64,000 nt of DNA. It comes from Craurococcus roseus. Its GTDB lineage: Bacteria; Pseudomonadota; Alphaproteobacteria; Acetobacterales; Acetobacteraceae. The translations under genes were made by a program, and so were the position numbers. Positions 16,395 through 24,877 of the stretch are shown here, piece by piece; the stretch's first letter is position 1; every line of letters begins with the position of its first letter. A model generated the notes under the pieces. That model was not told the origin of the DNA. It saw only the letters and a list, made by a program, of their open reading frames with translations, and ran no database searches. The stretch is from the NCBI RefSeq assembly GCF_039523795.1, contig NZ_BAAAFZ010000008.1, positions 372,001 through 436,000 on the forward strand. Direction: 5' to 3'.

Positions 16395-17275
16395 TCAGGC
16401 CGCCGCCTCGCGTTCGAGTTCGGCGTTCAGCACCGCGCCGGCCGGCACGGCCGCGCTGGACAGCCAGGCCCAGTTCATGAGGACGACCACCGCGCCGAGC
16501 GAGCCGTAGATCCGGTCGTAGCCGCCGACCCGCGCGGCGTAAGCGGAGAACACCACCGAACCGAGCAGCCAGGCGGACGCGGCCAGGGCTCCGCCCAGCT
16601 CACCCACCTCCACCGCGGACACGCGCGGCTCGCCCCGCACCGGTAGGCCGCGGCCAAAACCGCAGAAACCGCCACGAGGAGGACCGGCCAACGACCGAAG
16701 CGGAGCGCCGCGCCGGCGCCGCTCCCGGCCCCTGTCTCGGCGCCGAACACGGCCGGGGCGGCGATGGCGCCGAGAGCGAAAATGAGGAAAGCCCCGGCGC
16801 AGAGCGCGAACACCAGCGCCGTGGCGTAAAGGCTTAGCAGGCTCCGGCTTTCCCGCTCGCCGTAGGCAGCGTTCAAAGCGCCGAAGAGCTGCGCCGCGGC
16901 CGCGGTCCCGCTCCAGAGCGCCGCTGCGGCAGCCGCCAAGCCGGCGCCCGGGCCCAAGCCGACGTTCGGCCTTGCGGCCAGGCGGCCCAAGAGTTCCCCG
17001 GCGACCTCGGCCGGGCCGGCCGGCAGTTCGCTCGACGCGCCGTCACGCAACCTCCCCGCCACCGACGCGGGGTCGACGAGCAAGCCGAAGAGCCACACCG
17101 AGGCCGCCAACGCCGGGAACAGCGCGAGCCGGGCGTAGAACACCACGGCCGCCGCCTCGCCCAGCAAGCGCTTCTCGGCCATCCGAAAGAACGCCCGGCG
17201 CAACGCCTCACGCCAGCGGCGCGCGGAAACGCCGGACGGGGCGGCCGGGCCGCGCGCCCCCTGGCCCAGGCACAT
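16395..17275 (-). pseudogene. YihY/BrkB-family inner-membrane protein, interrupted by a one-base frameshift
   Basis: From ATG 17275 the frame encodes a typical YihY/BrkB start (AEKRLLGEAAAVVFYARLAL, several membrane segments, NAAYGERESRSLLSLYATA) up to RWRWVSW near 16597. The family continues from there in the next frame as GGALAASAWLLGSVVFSAYA, then YGSLGAVVVLMNWAWLSSA and NAELERE. One base missing in the CCGCCC tract near 16591-16597 explains the break. The intact protein would be about 290 residues with six membrane segments; function in the family is uncertain. Whether the lesion is natural or technical is not known. Confidence 0.8.
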
Positions 17276-17619
17276 CGCTGCCGCGGGCGAGGGGCTTCCG
17301 TGCTGTGCTCGGTCAGGATCGCCACCATGCGACTTTGCAGCGCGCAAGGGCCGGTCGGGACCGTTCCTTGGGGCTTGGCGTGTGGAACGAGGGATCCGGG
17401 GCGCGGCAGCGACCGCGCGGTGGCGGGGCGCCATGGCCCTCAGGCGCCCGACAAAGCCATCGTGGCGATACGCATCCAGGTGTTGGAACTCGCTTTCGGC
17501 CGTACAGGAGGCTGCGCCGGCGGGCCATGGCTTCATCGCGCTTCCAGGACCGTTGCGCGCGGCGCAGATGGGAACGCCGGAAGCGGGCAGGACCAAAGGG
17601 AACGCTTATTCTCAGCGCT
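17276..17619. other. Intergenic region with no recognisable gene
   Basis: This 344-base stretch lies between the small oxidase-operon gene and the YihY-type gene, both on the minus strand. Open frames on both strands lack any family motif, consistent ribosome-binding site or domain signature. No clear terminator with a U-tract was seen after the oxidase operon. Confidence 0.5.
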
Positions 17620-17781
17620 TCAAGGGAGCAGGCCGGTCCGGTCCAACAAGCCGAGCAGGTATGCCGCTGCGACGGCTCCGGCGACGCACAGCAGCACGCC
17701 CAAACCTATGATGGCGCGGTTGCGCCGCGGCGCCGGCGCCGCTTCGGAGCCGGCGCGCCGCCCGTCAGCCGGATCCTGCAC
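17620..17781 (-). CDS. 53-residue single-span membrane protein at the end of the oxidase operon
   Basis: From GTG 17781 a 53-codon frame encodes a charged, Ala/Pro/Arg-rich N-terminus (about 22 residues), one membrane segment (IIGLGVLLCVAGAVAAAYLL) and a short tail ending GLLDRTGLLP. Its start overlaps the 3' end of the subunit IV gene by 17 bases, suggesting coupled translation. No family is recognised. Small single-span proteins are common accessory parts of heme-copper oxidases, so an assembly or stabilising role in the aa3 complex is plausible but only inferred. Confidence 0.6.
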   Translation of the reverse strand: MQDPADGRRAGSEAAPAPRRNRAIIGLGVLLCVAGAVAAAYLLGLLDRTGLLP

Positions 17782-18109
17782 CGAAGAACGTCTCCCGTGT
17801 GAAGAGCGTGTGGTCCGCTTCGAACACCATCACGGCCACGAAGACCAGCACCAGCACCGGCGGGAGCAGGATGGCGTAGGCTAGGGCCAGCCTCTCCCAC
17901 GCCATGTGCATGAAGACGGCGACGATCAGACCCGCCTTCAGCATCATGAACAGCAGGATCAAGGACCACCTGAGCAGCCCCTGGAGGTGGAAGTAGTCCA
18001 CGAGGTAGGAGAAGGCGCTGAGGACGAACAGCCATCCCCAGACCACGAGGTAGAGCTTGATCGGGTGCTGCTGCCCTTCGGTCGATGCCGCCGCCGTCGC
18101 CTGCGCCAT
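17765..18109 (-). CDS. Cytochrome c oxidase subunit IV
   Basis: A 114-residue protein with three membrane segments (LYLVVWGWLFVLSAFSYLV; LILLFMMLKAGLIVAVFMHM; AILLPPVLVLVFVAVMVF), the pattern of the COX4/CtaF/CyoD-like small subunit. The KAGLIVAVFMHMAWE stretch is characteristic. It helps assemble or stabilise the oxidase. It follows the second subunit III gene by nine bases and ends with ETFFGAGSG overlapping the small downstream membrane-protein gene. Confidence 0.88.
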   Translation of the reverse strand: MAQATAAASTEGQQHPIKLYLVVWGWLFVLSAFSYLVDYFHLQGLLRWSLILLFMMLKAGLIVAVFMHMAWERLALAYAILLPPVLVLVFVAVMVFEADHTLFTRETFFGAGSG

Positions 18110-18118
18110 GCCCCGCTC

Positions 18119-18844
18119 CTACCAGAGGTAAAACAGCGCGAAGATGAACACCCAGACCAGATCGACGAAGTGCCAGTAGAGGCCCATGATCTCGACGACC
18201 TCGTAGCGGCCCTTCCGGCTGGTGAAGAAGCCGGGACGCCCCTGGTCGAAGTCCCCGCGCCAGACCTTGCGCGCGACGATGAGCAGGAAGATCACCCCGA
18301 TCGTCACGTGGGTGCCGTGGAAGCCCGTGATCATGAAGAAGGACGACCCGAACTGGGCCGCGCCCCAAGGGTTGCCCCACGGCCGCACCCCCTCGTGGAT
18401 GAGCTTGGACCACTCGAAGGCCTGCATGCCCACGAAGGTCGCGCCGAACGCCGCCGTCACCAGCATGAGGATCGCAGTCTTTGCGCGGTCGCGGCGGTAG
18501 CCGTAGTTGACCGCCATCGCCATCGTGCCGCTGCTGCTGATCAGCACGAAGGTCATGATGGCGATCAGGATCAGCGGCAGGTGCGCGCCGCCGATCTCCA
18601 ACGCGAAGACCTCGCTCGGATTCGGCCAGGGCTCGGTCGTGGACATCCGTACCGTCATGTAGGACAGCAGGAAGCAGCCGAAGATGAAGGTGTCGCTGAG
18701 GAGGAAGATCCACATCATGGCCTTCCCCCAGGACGCGCCCTTGAACGCGCGCTGGTCGGAGGACCAGTCGGAAACGAAGGTCCGCCAGCCCGCGGCGGGC
18801 AGTGTGGCGGCCTCTCTCACGTGCGTCGGCGCGGTGTCCGGCAT
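18119..18844 (-). CDS. Cytochrome c oxidase subunit III, second copy
   Basis: A 241-residue heme-copper oxidase subunit III. A cytoplasmic N-terminus is followed by MMWIFLLSDTFIFGCFLLSY, then GYRRDRAKTAI, the conserved GMQAFEWSKLI, the HGTHVTIGV signature and the C-terminal YWHFVDLVWVFIFALFYLW. Subunit III stabilises the oxidase and its proton uptake. It lies between a distinct subunit III paralogue (10-base gap) and subunit IV, on the minus strand. This copy carries the more canonical HGTHV and WHFVDLVW motifs, so it is the likelier structural subunit. Confidence 0.9.
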   Translation of the reverse strand: MPDTAPTHVREAATLPAAGWRTFVSDWSSDQRAFKGASWGKAMMWIFLLSDTFIFGCFLLSYMTVRMSTTEPWPNPSEVFALEIGGAHLPLILIAIMTFVLISSSGTMAMAVNYGYRRDRAKTAILMLVTAAFGATFVGMQAFEWSKLIHEGVRPWGNPWGAAQFGSSFFMITGFHGTHVTIGVIFLLIVARKVWRGDFDQGRPGFFTSRKGRYEVVEIMGLYWHFVDLVWVFIFALFYLW

Positions 18845-18853
18845 GGGCCGATC

Positions 18854-19564
18854 CTATCCGAATGAGCCGGTGCAGATCGCGTAGAGCCACATGAAGGAGG
18901 GCGAATACGCGAGAAGGGCGAAGAGGACGATCCAGACCGCGAGCAGGAAATGCCAGTAGGTGGCGCAAAGCTCGACGCCCAGGCGCAGCGCCTCCATCCC
19001 CACGCCGAGCCGCAACTTGGCGGCCGTTCTGCCCAGGGCGACCAAGCCGCCCAGCACATGCAGCCCGTGGACCGCAGTGATCAGGTAGAAGAACGAATCG
19101 GCCGGGTTGGTCGTCAGGCGGTAGCCCGCGGCCGTGAGCTGCTTCCACGCGAGGATCTGGCCGAGGAGAAAAGCCACGGCGGCGAGCCCGCCGACCAGCA
19201 GCCAGGAGCGCACCCCGTCCAAGTCATCCCGGTGCGCCGCGGTCCGCGCCCGGTGCAGCGCGACGCTGCTCAGCACCAGCACGCCCGTGTTGACCCAGAG
19301 CAGCCGCGGCTGGGGCAGCGGCCGCCAATCCTCCATGTCCATGCGCATGGTGTAGGCGCTGACGAGGAGCACCAGCAGCGAGCCGGCGACGGCGAGGAAG
19401 ACGCCCAGCCCGATCTTCGCCGTCGGCAGCGGGGACGCGCCCGTGTCCGGGACGTGCCCGGCGGGGCCGGTCTCCAGCCAGGGCTTGGTTGCGAGCCCTT
19501 GCCGCGACAGCCACCAGCCCACGAACGCCGCCAGCGCGACCACGAACAGCAGGGTGAAGATCAT
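18854..19564 (-). CDS. Cytochrome c oxidase subunit III-like protein, first copy
   Basis: A 236-residue membrane protein. An N-terminal segment (FTLLFVVALAAFVGWWLS) precedes a loop and then a subunit III-like core: LLGQILAWKQLTAAGY, then DSFFYLITAVHGLHVLGGLV and ATYWHFLLAVWIVLFALL. The HGLHVLGG and YWHFL motifs place it in the subunit III family, but it differs clearly from the second copy in the operon. The start ATG at 19564 overlaps the subunit I stop by four bases. Two dissimilar subunit III genes in one aa3 operon may reflect a divergent subunit or a split role in assembly. Confidence 0.85.
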   Translation of the reverse strand: MIFTLLFVVALAAFVGWWLSRQGLATKPWLETGPAGHVPDTGASPLPTAKIGLGVFLAVAGSLLVLLVSAYTMRMDMEDWRPLPQPRLLWVNTGVLVLSSVALHRARTAAHRDDLDGVRSWLLVGGLAAVAFLLGQILAWKQLTAAGYRLTTNPADSFFYLITAVHGLHVLGGLVALGRTAAKLRLGVGMEALRLGVELCATYWHFLLAVWIVLFALLAYSPSFMWLYAICTGSFG

Positions 19565-21339
19565 GCGTGCGCCCCCGCCGGCGCGCGCGGCGATGGCGGC
19601 TCGTTCTGCGGGATGAAGTCCCGTTCGGCGCCGGGCACGCTGTAGTCGTAGGCCCAGCGGTAAACCACCGGCAGTTCCTTGCCGAAGTTGCCGTGTCCCG
19701 GCGGGGTTTCGGGCGTCTGCCATTCCAGCGTGGTGGCGTTCCAGGGGTTGGGGCCGGCCTCCCTCCCCCTCCTCAAGCTCCAGGCCAGGTTGAACAGGAA
19801 GACGAGTTGGGCGAAGCCCACCACCAGGGCCACCACGCTGATGAAGGCGTTCAGCGTGCCGGCCGAGGCCGGGACGAAGGCGGTCTCCCCGATCTCGTGG
19901 TAGCGCCGCGGCACGCCCAAAAGGCCGAGGTAGTGCATAGGGAAGAAGATCGCGTAGGCGCCGAGGAAGGTGACCCAGAAATGGAACTTGCCCATCGCCT
20001 CGTCCAGCATCCGCCCGGTGATCTTCGGGTACCAGTGGTAGATGCCACCGAAGATCACCATGATCGGCGCGACGCCCATCACCATGTGGAAGTGCGCGAC
20101 CACGAACATCGTGTCGGACAGCGGCACGTCCACGACCACGTTGCCGAGGAACAGGCCGGTCAGCCCGCCGTTCACGAAGGTGACGATGAAGCCCAGGGCG
20201 AACAGCATCGGCACGGTCAGGTGGATGTCGCCGCGCCACAGGGTCAGCAGCCAATTGTAGACCTTGATCGCGGTCGGGACGGCGATGATCAGCGTCGTCG
20301 TGGCGAAGAAGAAGCCGAAATACGGATGCATCCCGCTGACGTACATGTGGTGCGCCCACACGATGAAGGAGAGCGCGCCGATGCCGACGATCGCCCACAC
20401 CATCATGCGGTAGCCGAAGATGTTGCGCCGCGCGTGGACGCTGATCAGGTCGGAGACGATGCCGAAGGCCGGCAGGGCGACGATGTAGACCTCGGGGTGG
20501 CCGAAGAACCAGAACAGGTGCTGGAACAGGATCGGGCTGCCCCCGCCGTACTTCAGTTGCTGCCCCATCTCGACGAGGGACGGCATGAAGAAGCTGGTGC
20601 CGAGCAGGCGGTCGAACAGCATCATCACCGCGGCGACGAAGAGCGCGGGGAAGGCCAGCAGCGCCATAACGGTGGCGGTGAAGATGCCCCAGACGGTGAG
20701 CGGCATCCGCATCAGCGTCATGCCCCGCGCGCGCGCCTGCAGCACGGTCACCACGTAGTTCAGCCCGCCCATGGTGAAGCCGATGATGAACAGCGCGAGG
20801 GACAGGAGCATCAGGATGATGCCCCATTCCTGCCCGCCAGGGGTTCCGGACAGGATCGCCTGCGGCGGGTAGAGGGTCCAGCCGGCGCCGGTCGGTCCGC
20901 CCGGCGCGAAGAAGCTCGCCACCAGCACCAGCACCGCGAGCAGGTAGATCCAGTAGCTCAGCATGTTTACGTAGGGGAACACCATGTCCCGCGCGCCGAC
21001 CATCAGCGGGATGAGGTAGTTGCCGAAGCCCCCCAGGAACAACGCGGTGAGCAGGTACACCACCATGATCATCCCGTGCATGGTGATGAACTGGTAGTAG
21101 CCGGCCGGGTCGATGAAGGAGAAGGTGCCGGGGAAGCCGAGTTGCAGGCGCATCAGCCACGAGAGCACCAACGCGACGAGCCCGATCGCCGTCGCGGTGA
21201 GCGCGTACTGGATGCCTATGGTCTTGGCGTCCTGGCTGAAGACGTACTTCGTCACCCAGCTATGCGGGTGGTAAAGCTCGACCTCGGCGACCTCGGCGGG
21301 CGGGATGGCTTGGTCCGCGCCAGGCGCGACACTGCTCAT
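19561..21339 (-). CDS. ctaD: Cytochrome c oxidase subunit I (aa3, type A)
   Basis: A 592-residue heme-copper oxidase subunit I, the catalytic core that reduces oxygen to water and pumps protons in the cytoplasmic membrane. Ligand motifs are present: TMHGMIMVVY for low-spin heme, FGHPEVYI with the CuB histidine, the cross-linked tyrosine and the D-channel glutamate, AHHMYVSGM for CuB, and VVAHFHMVMG for the hemes. A D-channel entrance aspartate is seen in LMVGARDMVFP, so it is a type A1 enzyme. It is the second gene of the operon, 26 bases after subunit II. Confidence 0.96.
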   Translation of the reverse strand: MSSVAPGADQAIPPAEVAEVELYHPHSWVTKYVFSQDAKTIGIQYALTATAIGLVALVLSWLMRLQLGFPGTFSFIDPAGYYQFITMHGMIMVVYLLTALFLGGFGNYLIPLMVGARDMVFPYVNMLSYWIYLLAVLVLVASFFAPGGPTGAGWTLYPPQAILSGTPGGQEWGIILMLLSLALFIIGFTMGGLNYVVTVLQARARGMTLMRMPLTVWGIFTATVMALLAFPALFVAAVMMLFDRLLGTSFFMPSLVEMGQQLKYGGGSPILFQHLFWFFGHPEVYIVALPAFGIVSDLISVHARRNIFGYRMMVWAIVGIGALSFIVWAHHMYVSGMHPYFGFFFATTTLIIAVPTAIKVYNWLLTLWRGDIHLTVPMLFALGFIVTFVNGGLTGLFLGNVVVDVPLSDTMFVVAHFHMVMGVAPIMVIFGGIYHWYPKITGRMLDEAMGKFHFWVTFLGAYAIFFPMHYLGLLGVPRRYHEIGETAFVPASAGTLNAFISVVALVVGFAQLVFLFNLAWSLRRGREAGPNPWNATTLEWQTPETPPGHGNFGKELPVVYRWAYDYSVPGAERDFIPQNEPPSPRAPAGAHA

Positions 21340-21365
21340 CGGGTACCCTCCTCATCCCCTCCGGT

Positions 21366-22169
21366 TCACCTCGCCTGCGCCAGCGCCAATTGGGCGAAGG
21401 TCCGCTGCCTGTTCAGCCACACCGCGTGCTCGGTCTCGCTCTGGACCACCACCCGGCCGCGCATGACCGCGTGCCCCACACCGCACAGCTCGGCGCAGAG
21501 CACCTCGAAGGTTCCGGTCCTGGTGGGCGTGAACCAGAAGTAGGTGACCGAGCCCGGCACCATGTCCATTTTCGCGCGGAACTCGGGCACGTAGAAATCG
21601 TGCAGGACGTCGATCGAGCGGAGCAGCACCTTGACCGGCTTGCCGATCGGGAGGTGCAGGTCCTCGGCCTCGATCACGACGTCGTCCTGCCCGGCCGCGT
21701 CGTGCGGGTTCAGGCCCAGCGGGTTGTCGAGGCCGATGTGGCGGATGTCGGAGGTGCCGAGCTTCCCGTCCTCGCCCGGCAGGCGGTAGCTCCATTGCCA
21801 CTGCCGGCCCACGACTTCGATCTCCACCGCGTCACGCGGGACGGTGACGAACTGGTTCCAGACGAACAGGCCGGGGGCCAGCATCGCCGCGACGCCCACA
21901 GCGGTCGCCACGGTGAGCCACCATTCCAGGCGCTTGTTCTCGGGCTCGTAAGCCGCCTTCGCTCCATGCCGGTGCCGGAAGCGGAATACGCAGTACGCCA
22001 TGAAGAGGACGACGGCGACGAACACCACGCCCGTGATCCAGAAGGTGATCACGATGGTCTGGTCGATGTACTGCCAATTCGAGGCGATCGGCGTCCACCA
22101 CCACGGGCTCAGCAAGTGGAACACCACCGAGCCGACAGCGATCAGCACCAGTGCCAGCGCGACCGCCAT
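21366..22169 (-). CDS. ctaC: Cytochrome c oxidase subunit II
   Basis: A 267-residue subunit II with two N-terminal membrane segments and a periplasmic cupredoxin domain. The CuA site is intact: HDFYVPEF histidine, then VLCAELCGVGHAVMRG with both cysteines, the histidine and the methionine (about residues 226-241). There is no C-terminal cytochrome c domain, so this is an aa3 rather than a caa3 enzyme. The N-terminus starts directly with a hydrophobic segment. It receives electrons from cytochrome c and passes them to subunit I. As first gene of the operon, its promoter must lie in the 22170-22640 gap. Confidence 0.93.
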   Translation of the reverse strand: MAVALALVLIAVGSVVFHLLSPWWWTPIASNWQYIDQTIVITFWITGVVFVAVVLFMAYCVFRFRHRHGAKAAYEPENKRLEWWLTVATAVGVAAMLAPGLFVWNQFVTVPRDAVEIEVVGRQWQWSYRLPGEDGKLGTSDIRHIGLDNPLGLNPHDAAGQDDVVIEAEDLHLPIGKPVKVLLRSIDVLHDFYVPEFRAKMDMVPGSVTYFWFTPTRTGTFEVLCAELCGVGHAVMRGRVVVQSETEHAVWLNRQRTFAQLALAQAR

Positions 22170-22643
22170 GCCCCGTCACCCTCGCCTTCGGAGGGTTCTG
22201 GGCTTGGACGGACTGGGCCTTGTCAGCCGCTTCTCCGGGCGCAACGCTCCGGGAGGACCGGCTTCTCGCCGGTCAGAGCCGAGGCCCCTCGGCGAAGAGG
22301 GCCTCACGCCTTCACCTGCGGCCAACGTACCGTCAGCCATGGCGCCACCCCGCTGCTCCGTTCCCGCGAACGGTCGCTGCACCGACGGCGACGCAACAAC
22401 TCTGACGCCGCCGGTGTCATCCGCGGCAACCTGCGTTCCCGCATCGTTATGCACCGCGCCGGCCGCTGTCAATCAAGACCGGAGCGGGCCGCTCGACGGG
22501 GATGGCCGGGTCTGACGCGGCGCCCCCCCCCGTCTCGGTGTGGGGCCTGTGCCGTTCCCCAGCGGGCCGCGGCCCGGTCCGTGGCCCGGCCCGTGGCCCG
22601 CCGACGGAAGCCGGCGCGAGCGGTTGCTCCCGCCCGGGGCGGC
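22170..22643. other. Divergent intergenic region upstream of the oxidase and aromatic importer operons
   Basis: No gene is recognised here. It separates the minus-strand oxidase operon from the plus-strand importer operon, so it must carry at least the oxidase promoter. It is extremely GC-rich, with an eight-base C run near 22522 and repeated GGCCCG tracts around 22568-22595. Short open frames on both strands have no family signature. Confidence 0.5.
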
Positions 22644-22657
22644 TGCAATAAATTGCA
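22644..22657 (+). promoter_or_regulatory. Candidate BoxR operator upstream of the aromatic ABC importer
   Basis: TGCAATAAATTGCA is a near-perfect palindrome of the form TGCA-N6-TGCA, 122 bases upstream of the importer's first start codon. BzdR/BoxR regulators are known to recognise TGCA-containing palindromes. The same arrangement recurs upstream of the benzoate-CoA ligase and boxC genes in this window, and boxR itself is encoded at 34817-35740. It is an AT-rich island in very GC-rich DNA. Confidence 0.68.
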
Positions 22658-22779
22658 GGCGCCGCGCCGTTCCTGCCTTTGCATGCGGGGCCCGGACCGG
22701 TCCACATTCGCAAGAGCAAGAAACGTCCGGCCATCGCCGCGAGTCGGCGCGCCGGGACCAGGGAGGCAGGAGACCAAGG

Positions 22780-23979
22780 ATGCCCGACCGCGCCCCGATC
22801 GCAACCACCCGCCGCGGCCTGCTTGTCGGCGCGGCGGGGCTCGCCGCCTCGGCCGGAGCCTTGCCGCGCCCGGCCATCGCCCAAGGGTCGCCGTTGCGCA
22901 TCGGGCTGATGCTGCCTTTCTCCGGCACCTTCGCGGCGCTCGGCGAGAACATCGCCGCCGCTTTCGAACTCCACCTCCAGGAGCGCGGCGGGCGCATGGG
23001 CGGCCGGCCGGTTCAGGTGATCCGCTTGGACGACGAGAGCAATCCGGCCAACGCGGTGCAGAACGTGAACCGCCTGATCGGGCGCGACCGCGCCGAAGCG
23101 CTGGTGGGGACCGTGCATTCCGGGGTGGTGATGGCCTTGGTGCAGGCGTCGCGGGAGCGCGGCGTGCCGCTGGTGATCCCCAATGCCGGCAACGTGGCCG
23201 CCACGCGCGAGCTGTGCGCGCCCACCGTTTTCCGCGCCTCGTTCAGCAACTGGCAGCCGGCCTACGGGATGGGCTTGGCGCTCGGGAAGCAAGGGGTGAA
23301 GCGCGCCGCCTGGATCACCTGGGACTACGCCGCGGGCAACGAAGCGGGCGAGGGCTTCCGCGAAGGGCTGCGCGCCGGCGGCGGCGAGGTGGTGCGCGAA
23401 CTCAAGCTCCCCTTCCCCGAAACCAACTTCCAGCCGCTGCTAGCGCAGGTGCCGGGGCTGAACGTGGAAGCCGTGGGCTCGTTCTTCGCCGGCGGGGGCG
23501 CCGTGCAGTTCGTGCGCGAGTACGCGGCCGCCGGCCTCAAGGAACGGGTGCCGCTGTGCGGCTCCGGCTTCCTCACCGAGGGCACGCTGGCCGCCCAAGG
23601 AGCGGCGGCCGAGGGCATCCGCACCGCGCTCCATTATGGCGACGGCCTCGACAATCCCAAGAACCGGACGTTCCGCGCCGCCTTCAAGGAGAAGACGACG
23701 CGGGAGGCCGACGTCTACGCCGTACAGGGGTACGACTCGGCGCAATTGCTGGGCGTCGGGCTCGACGCGACGCGCGGCGACCCGGCGGCGGAGCGGGAGT
23801 TGGTCCGGGCCATGCGCGGCGCACGCATCGACAGCCCACGCGGCGCCTTCACGCTCTCGCCCTCCCACAACCCGGTGCAGAACATCTACCTGCGGGAAGC
23901 GAAGGGCGGGGAGAACCGCGTGATCGGCATCGCGGCGGAGGCGCTGGCCGACCCGGGCACCGGCTGCCGCATGGCTTGA
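22780..23979 (+). CDS. Branched-chain-type ABC transporter substrate-binding protein, probably for benzoate
   Basis: A 399-residue periplasmic binding protein of the LivK/Peripla_BP_6 type. The N-terminus has a Tat-like signal (TTRRGLLVGAAGLAASAGAL) and a probable cleavage near AIAQ. The mature protein starts with PLRIGLMLPFSGTFAALGEN, followed by DDESNPANAVQNVNRLI. A GGAGGCAGGAG ribosome-binding region precedes ATG 22780. It heads a five-gene importer operon that ends just before the benzoate-CoA ligase, so an aromatic acid such as benzoate is the likely ligand. Specificity is inferred from context, since this family also binds amino acids and amides. Confidence 0.85.
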   Translation: MPDRAPIATTRRGLLVGAAGLAASAGALPRPAIAQGSPLRIGLMLPFSGTFAALGENIAAAFELHLQERGGRMGGRPVQVIRLDDESNPANAVQNVNRLIGRDRAEALVGTVHSGVVMALVQASRERGVPLVIPNAGNVAATRELCAPTVFRASFSNWQPAYGMGLALGKQGVKRAAWITWDYAAGNEAGEGFREGLRAGGGEVVRELKLPFPETNFQPLLAQVPGLNVEAVGSFFAGGGAVQFVREYAAAGLKERVPLCGSGFLTEGTLAAQGAAAEGIRTALHYGDGLDNPKNRTFRAAFKEKTTREADVYAVQGYDSAQLLGVGLDATRGDPAAERELVRAMRGARIDSPRGAFTLSPSHNPVQNIYLREAKGGENRVIGIAAEALADPGTGCRMA

Positions 23980-24007
23980 GACGGCACCTGCGGCGGGTGG
24001 GTTCCCC

Positions 24008-24877
24008 ATGGACCTGACGGGCCTCTTCGCGCAGGTCCTGAACGGCTTGCAGTACGGGCTTTTGCTGTTCCTCATCAGCAGCGGCCTGACGCTGGTGTTC
24101 GGCGTGATGGGCGTGATCAACCTGGCGCACGGCAGCCTGTTCATGGTCGGCGCCTACGCCGCCTGGGCCATCGCGCGGCAGACCGGCGCGCTGTGGCTGG
24201 CGTTGCCGGCGGCGGTGCTCGGCGGGCTGCTGATCGGGGCGCTGCTGGAGCGCGGGCTGTTCCGTCGGTTCTACCAACGCGACCACCTGGACCAGGTATT
24301 GTTGACCTTCGCCTTGATCCTGTTGTTCGAAGAGGCGCGCTCCTTCCTGGCCGGCAACGACTTCCACAGCGTGCCGGTGCCGGCGGTGCTGGACTTCTCC
24401 GTGCCCGTGGCCGGGGACTTCTCCTACTCGGCCTACCGGTTGGCGGTGCTGGCGCTGTGCGTCGCGGTGGCGGCACTGATGTTCCTCGGAATCGAGCGCA
24501 CGCGCATAGGCAGCGCCGTGCGCGCGGCCGCCGAGAAGCCGGAGATGGTGGACCTGCTCGGCCTCGACGCGAGGCGCATCCACACCCTGGTTTTCGCGGT
24601 CGGCACCGCGCTGGCCATGCTGGCCGGCGCGCTCGCGGCGCCCCTGCATTCGGTCTACCCGAACATGGGCGACGGCTTCCTCATCGTCTCCTTCGTGGTG
24701 GTGGTGGTGGGCGGCGTCGGCTCGATCGCCGGCGCCTTCTGGGGGGCGCTGCTGATCGGGCTGGTGGACACCTTGGGCAAGGCCTACGCGCCGGCGGTGG
24801 CTGGGCTCGCGGTCTACGTGCTGATGGCCGCCGTGCTGCTGGTGCGGCCGCACGGCCTCTTCGCGCGGCGGACCTGA
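24008..24877 (+). CDS. Branched-chain-type ABC transporter permease (LivH type)
   Basis: A 289-residue permease with the LivH opening QVLNGLQYGLLLFLISSGLT and LTLVFGVMGVINLAHGSLFM, and eight or so membrane segments. The conserved GSAVRAAAEKPEMVDLLGLD cytoplasmic loop is the ATPase contact. Its stop overlaps the start of the LivM-type gene by one base. It forms the inner-membrane channel of the predicted aromatic importer with the LivM partner. Confidence 0.9.
   Translation: MDLTGLFAQVLNGLQYGLLLFLISSGLTLVFGVMGVINLAHGSLFMVGAYAAWAIARQTGALWLALPAAVLGGLLIGALLERGLFRRFYQRDHLDQVLLTFALILLFEEARSFLAGNDFHSVPVPAVLDFSVPVAGDFSYSAYRLAVLALCVAVAALMFLGIERTRIGSAVRAAAEKPEMVDLLGLDARRIHTLVFAVGTALAMLAGALAAPLHSVYPNMGDGFLIVSFVVVVVGGVGSIAGAFWGALLIGLVDTLGKAYAPAVAGLAVYVLMAAVLLVRPHGLFARRT

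Noticed and set aside
17300..17884. 195-residue plus-strand open frame across the oxidase operon end
   Set aside because: No family motif, biased composition typical of GC-rich antisense frames, and it runs against two convincing minus-strand genes.
19567..21543. 658-codon plus-strand frame antisense to cytochrome oxidase subunit I
   Set aside because: Composition dominated by His, Glu, Asp and Arg from antisense reading of a membrane protein; no family features.
22515..22600. Repeat-like GGCCCG tracts upstream of the importer
   Set aside because: They are low-complexity GC-rich sequence without regular spacing; not a CRISPR or other array.
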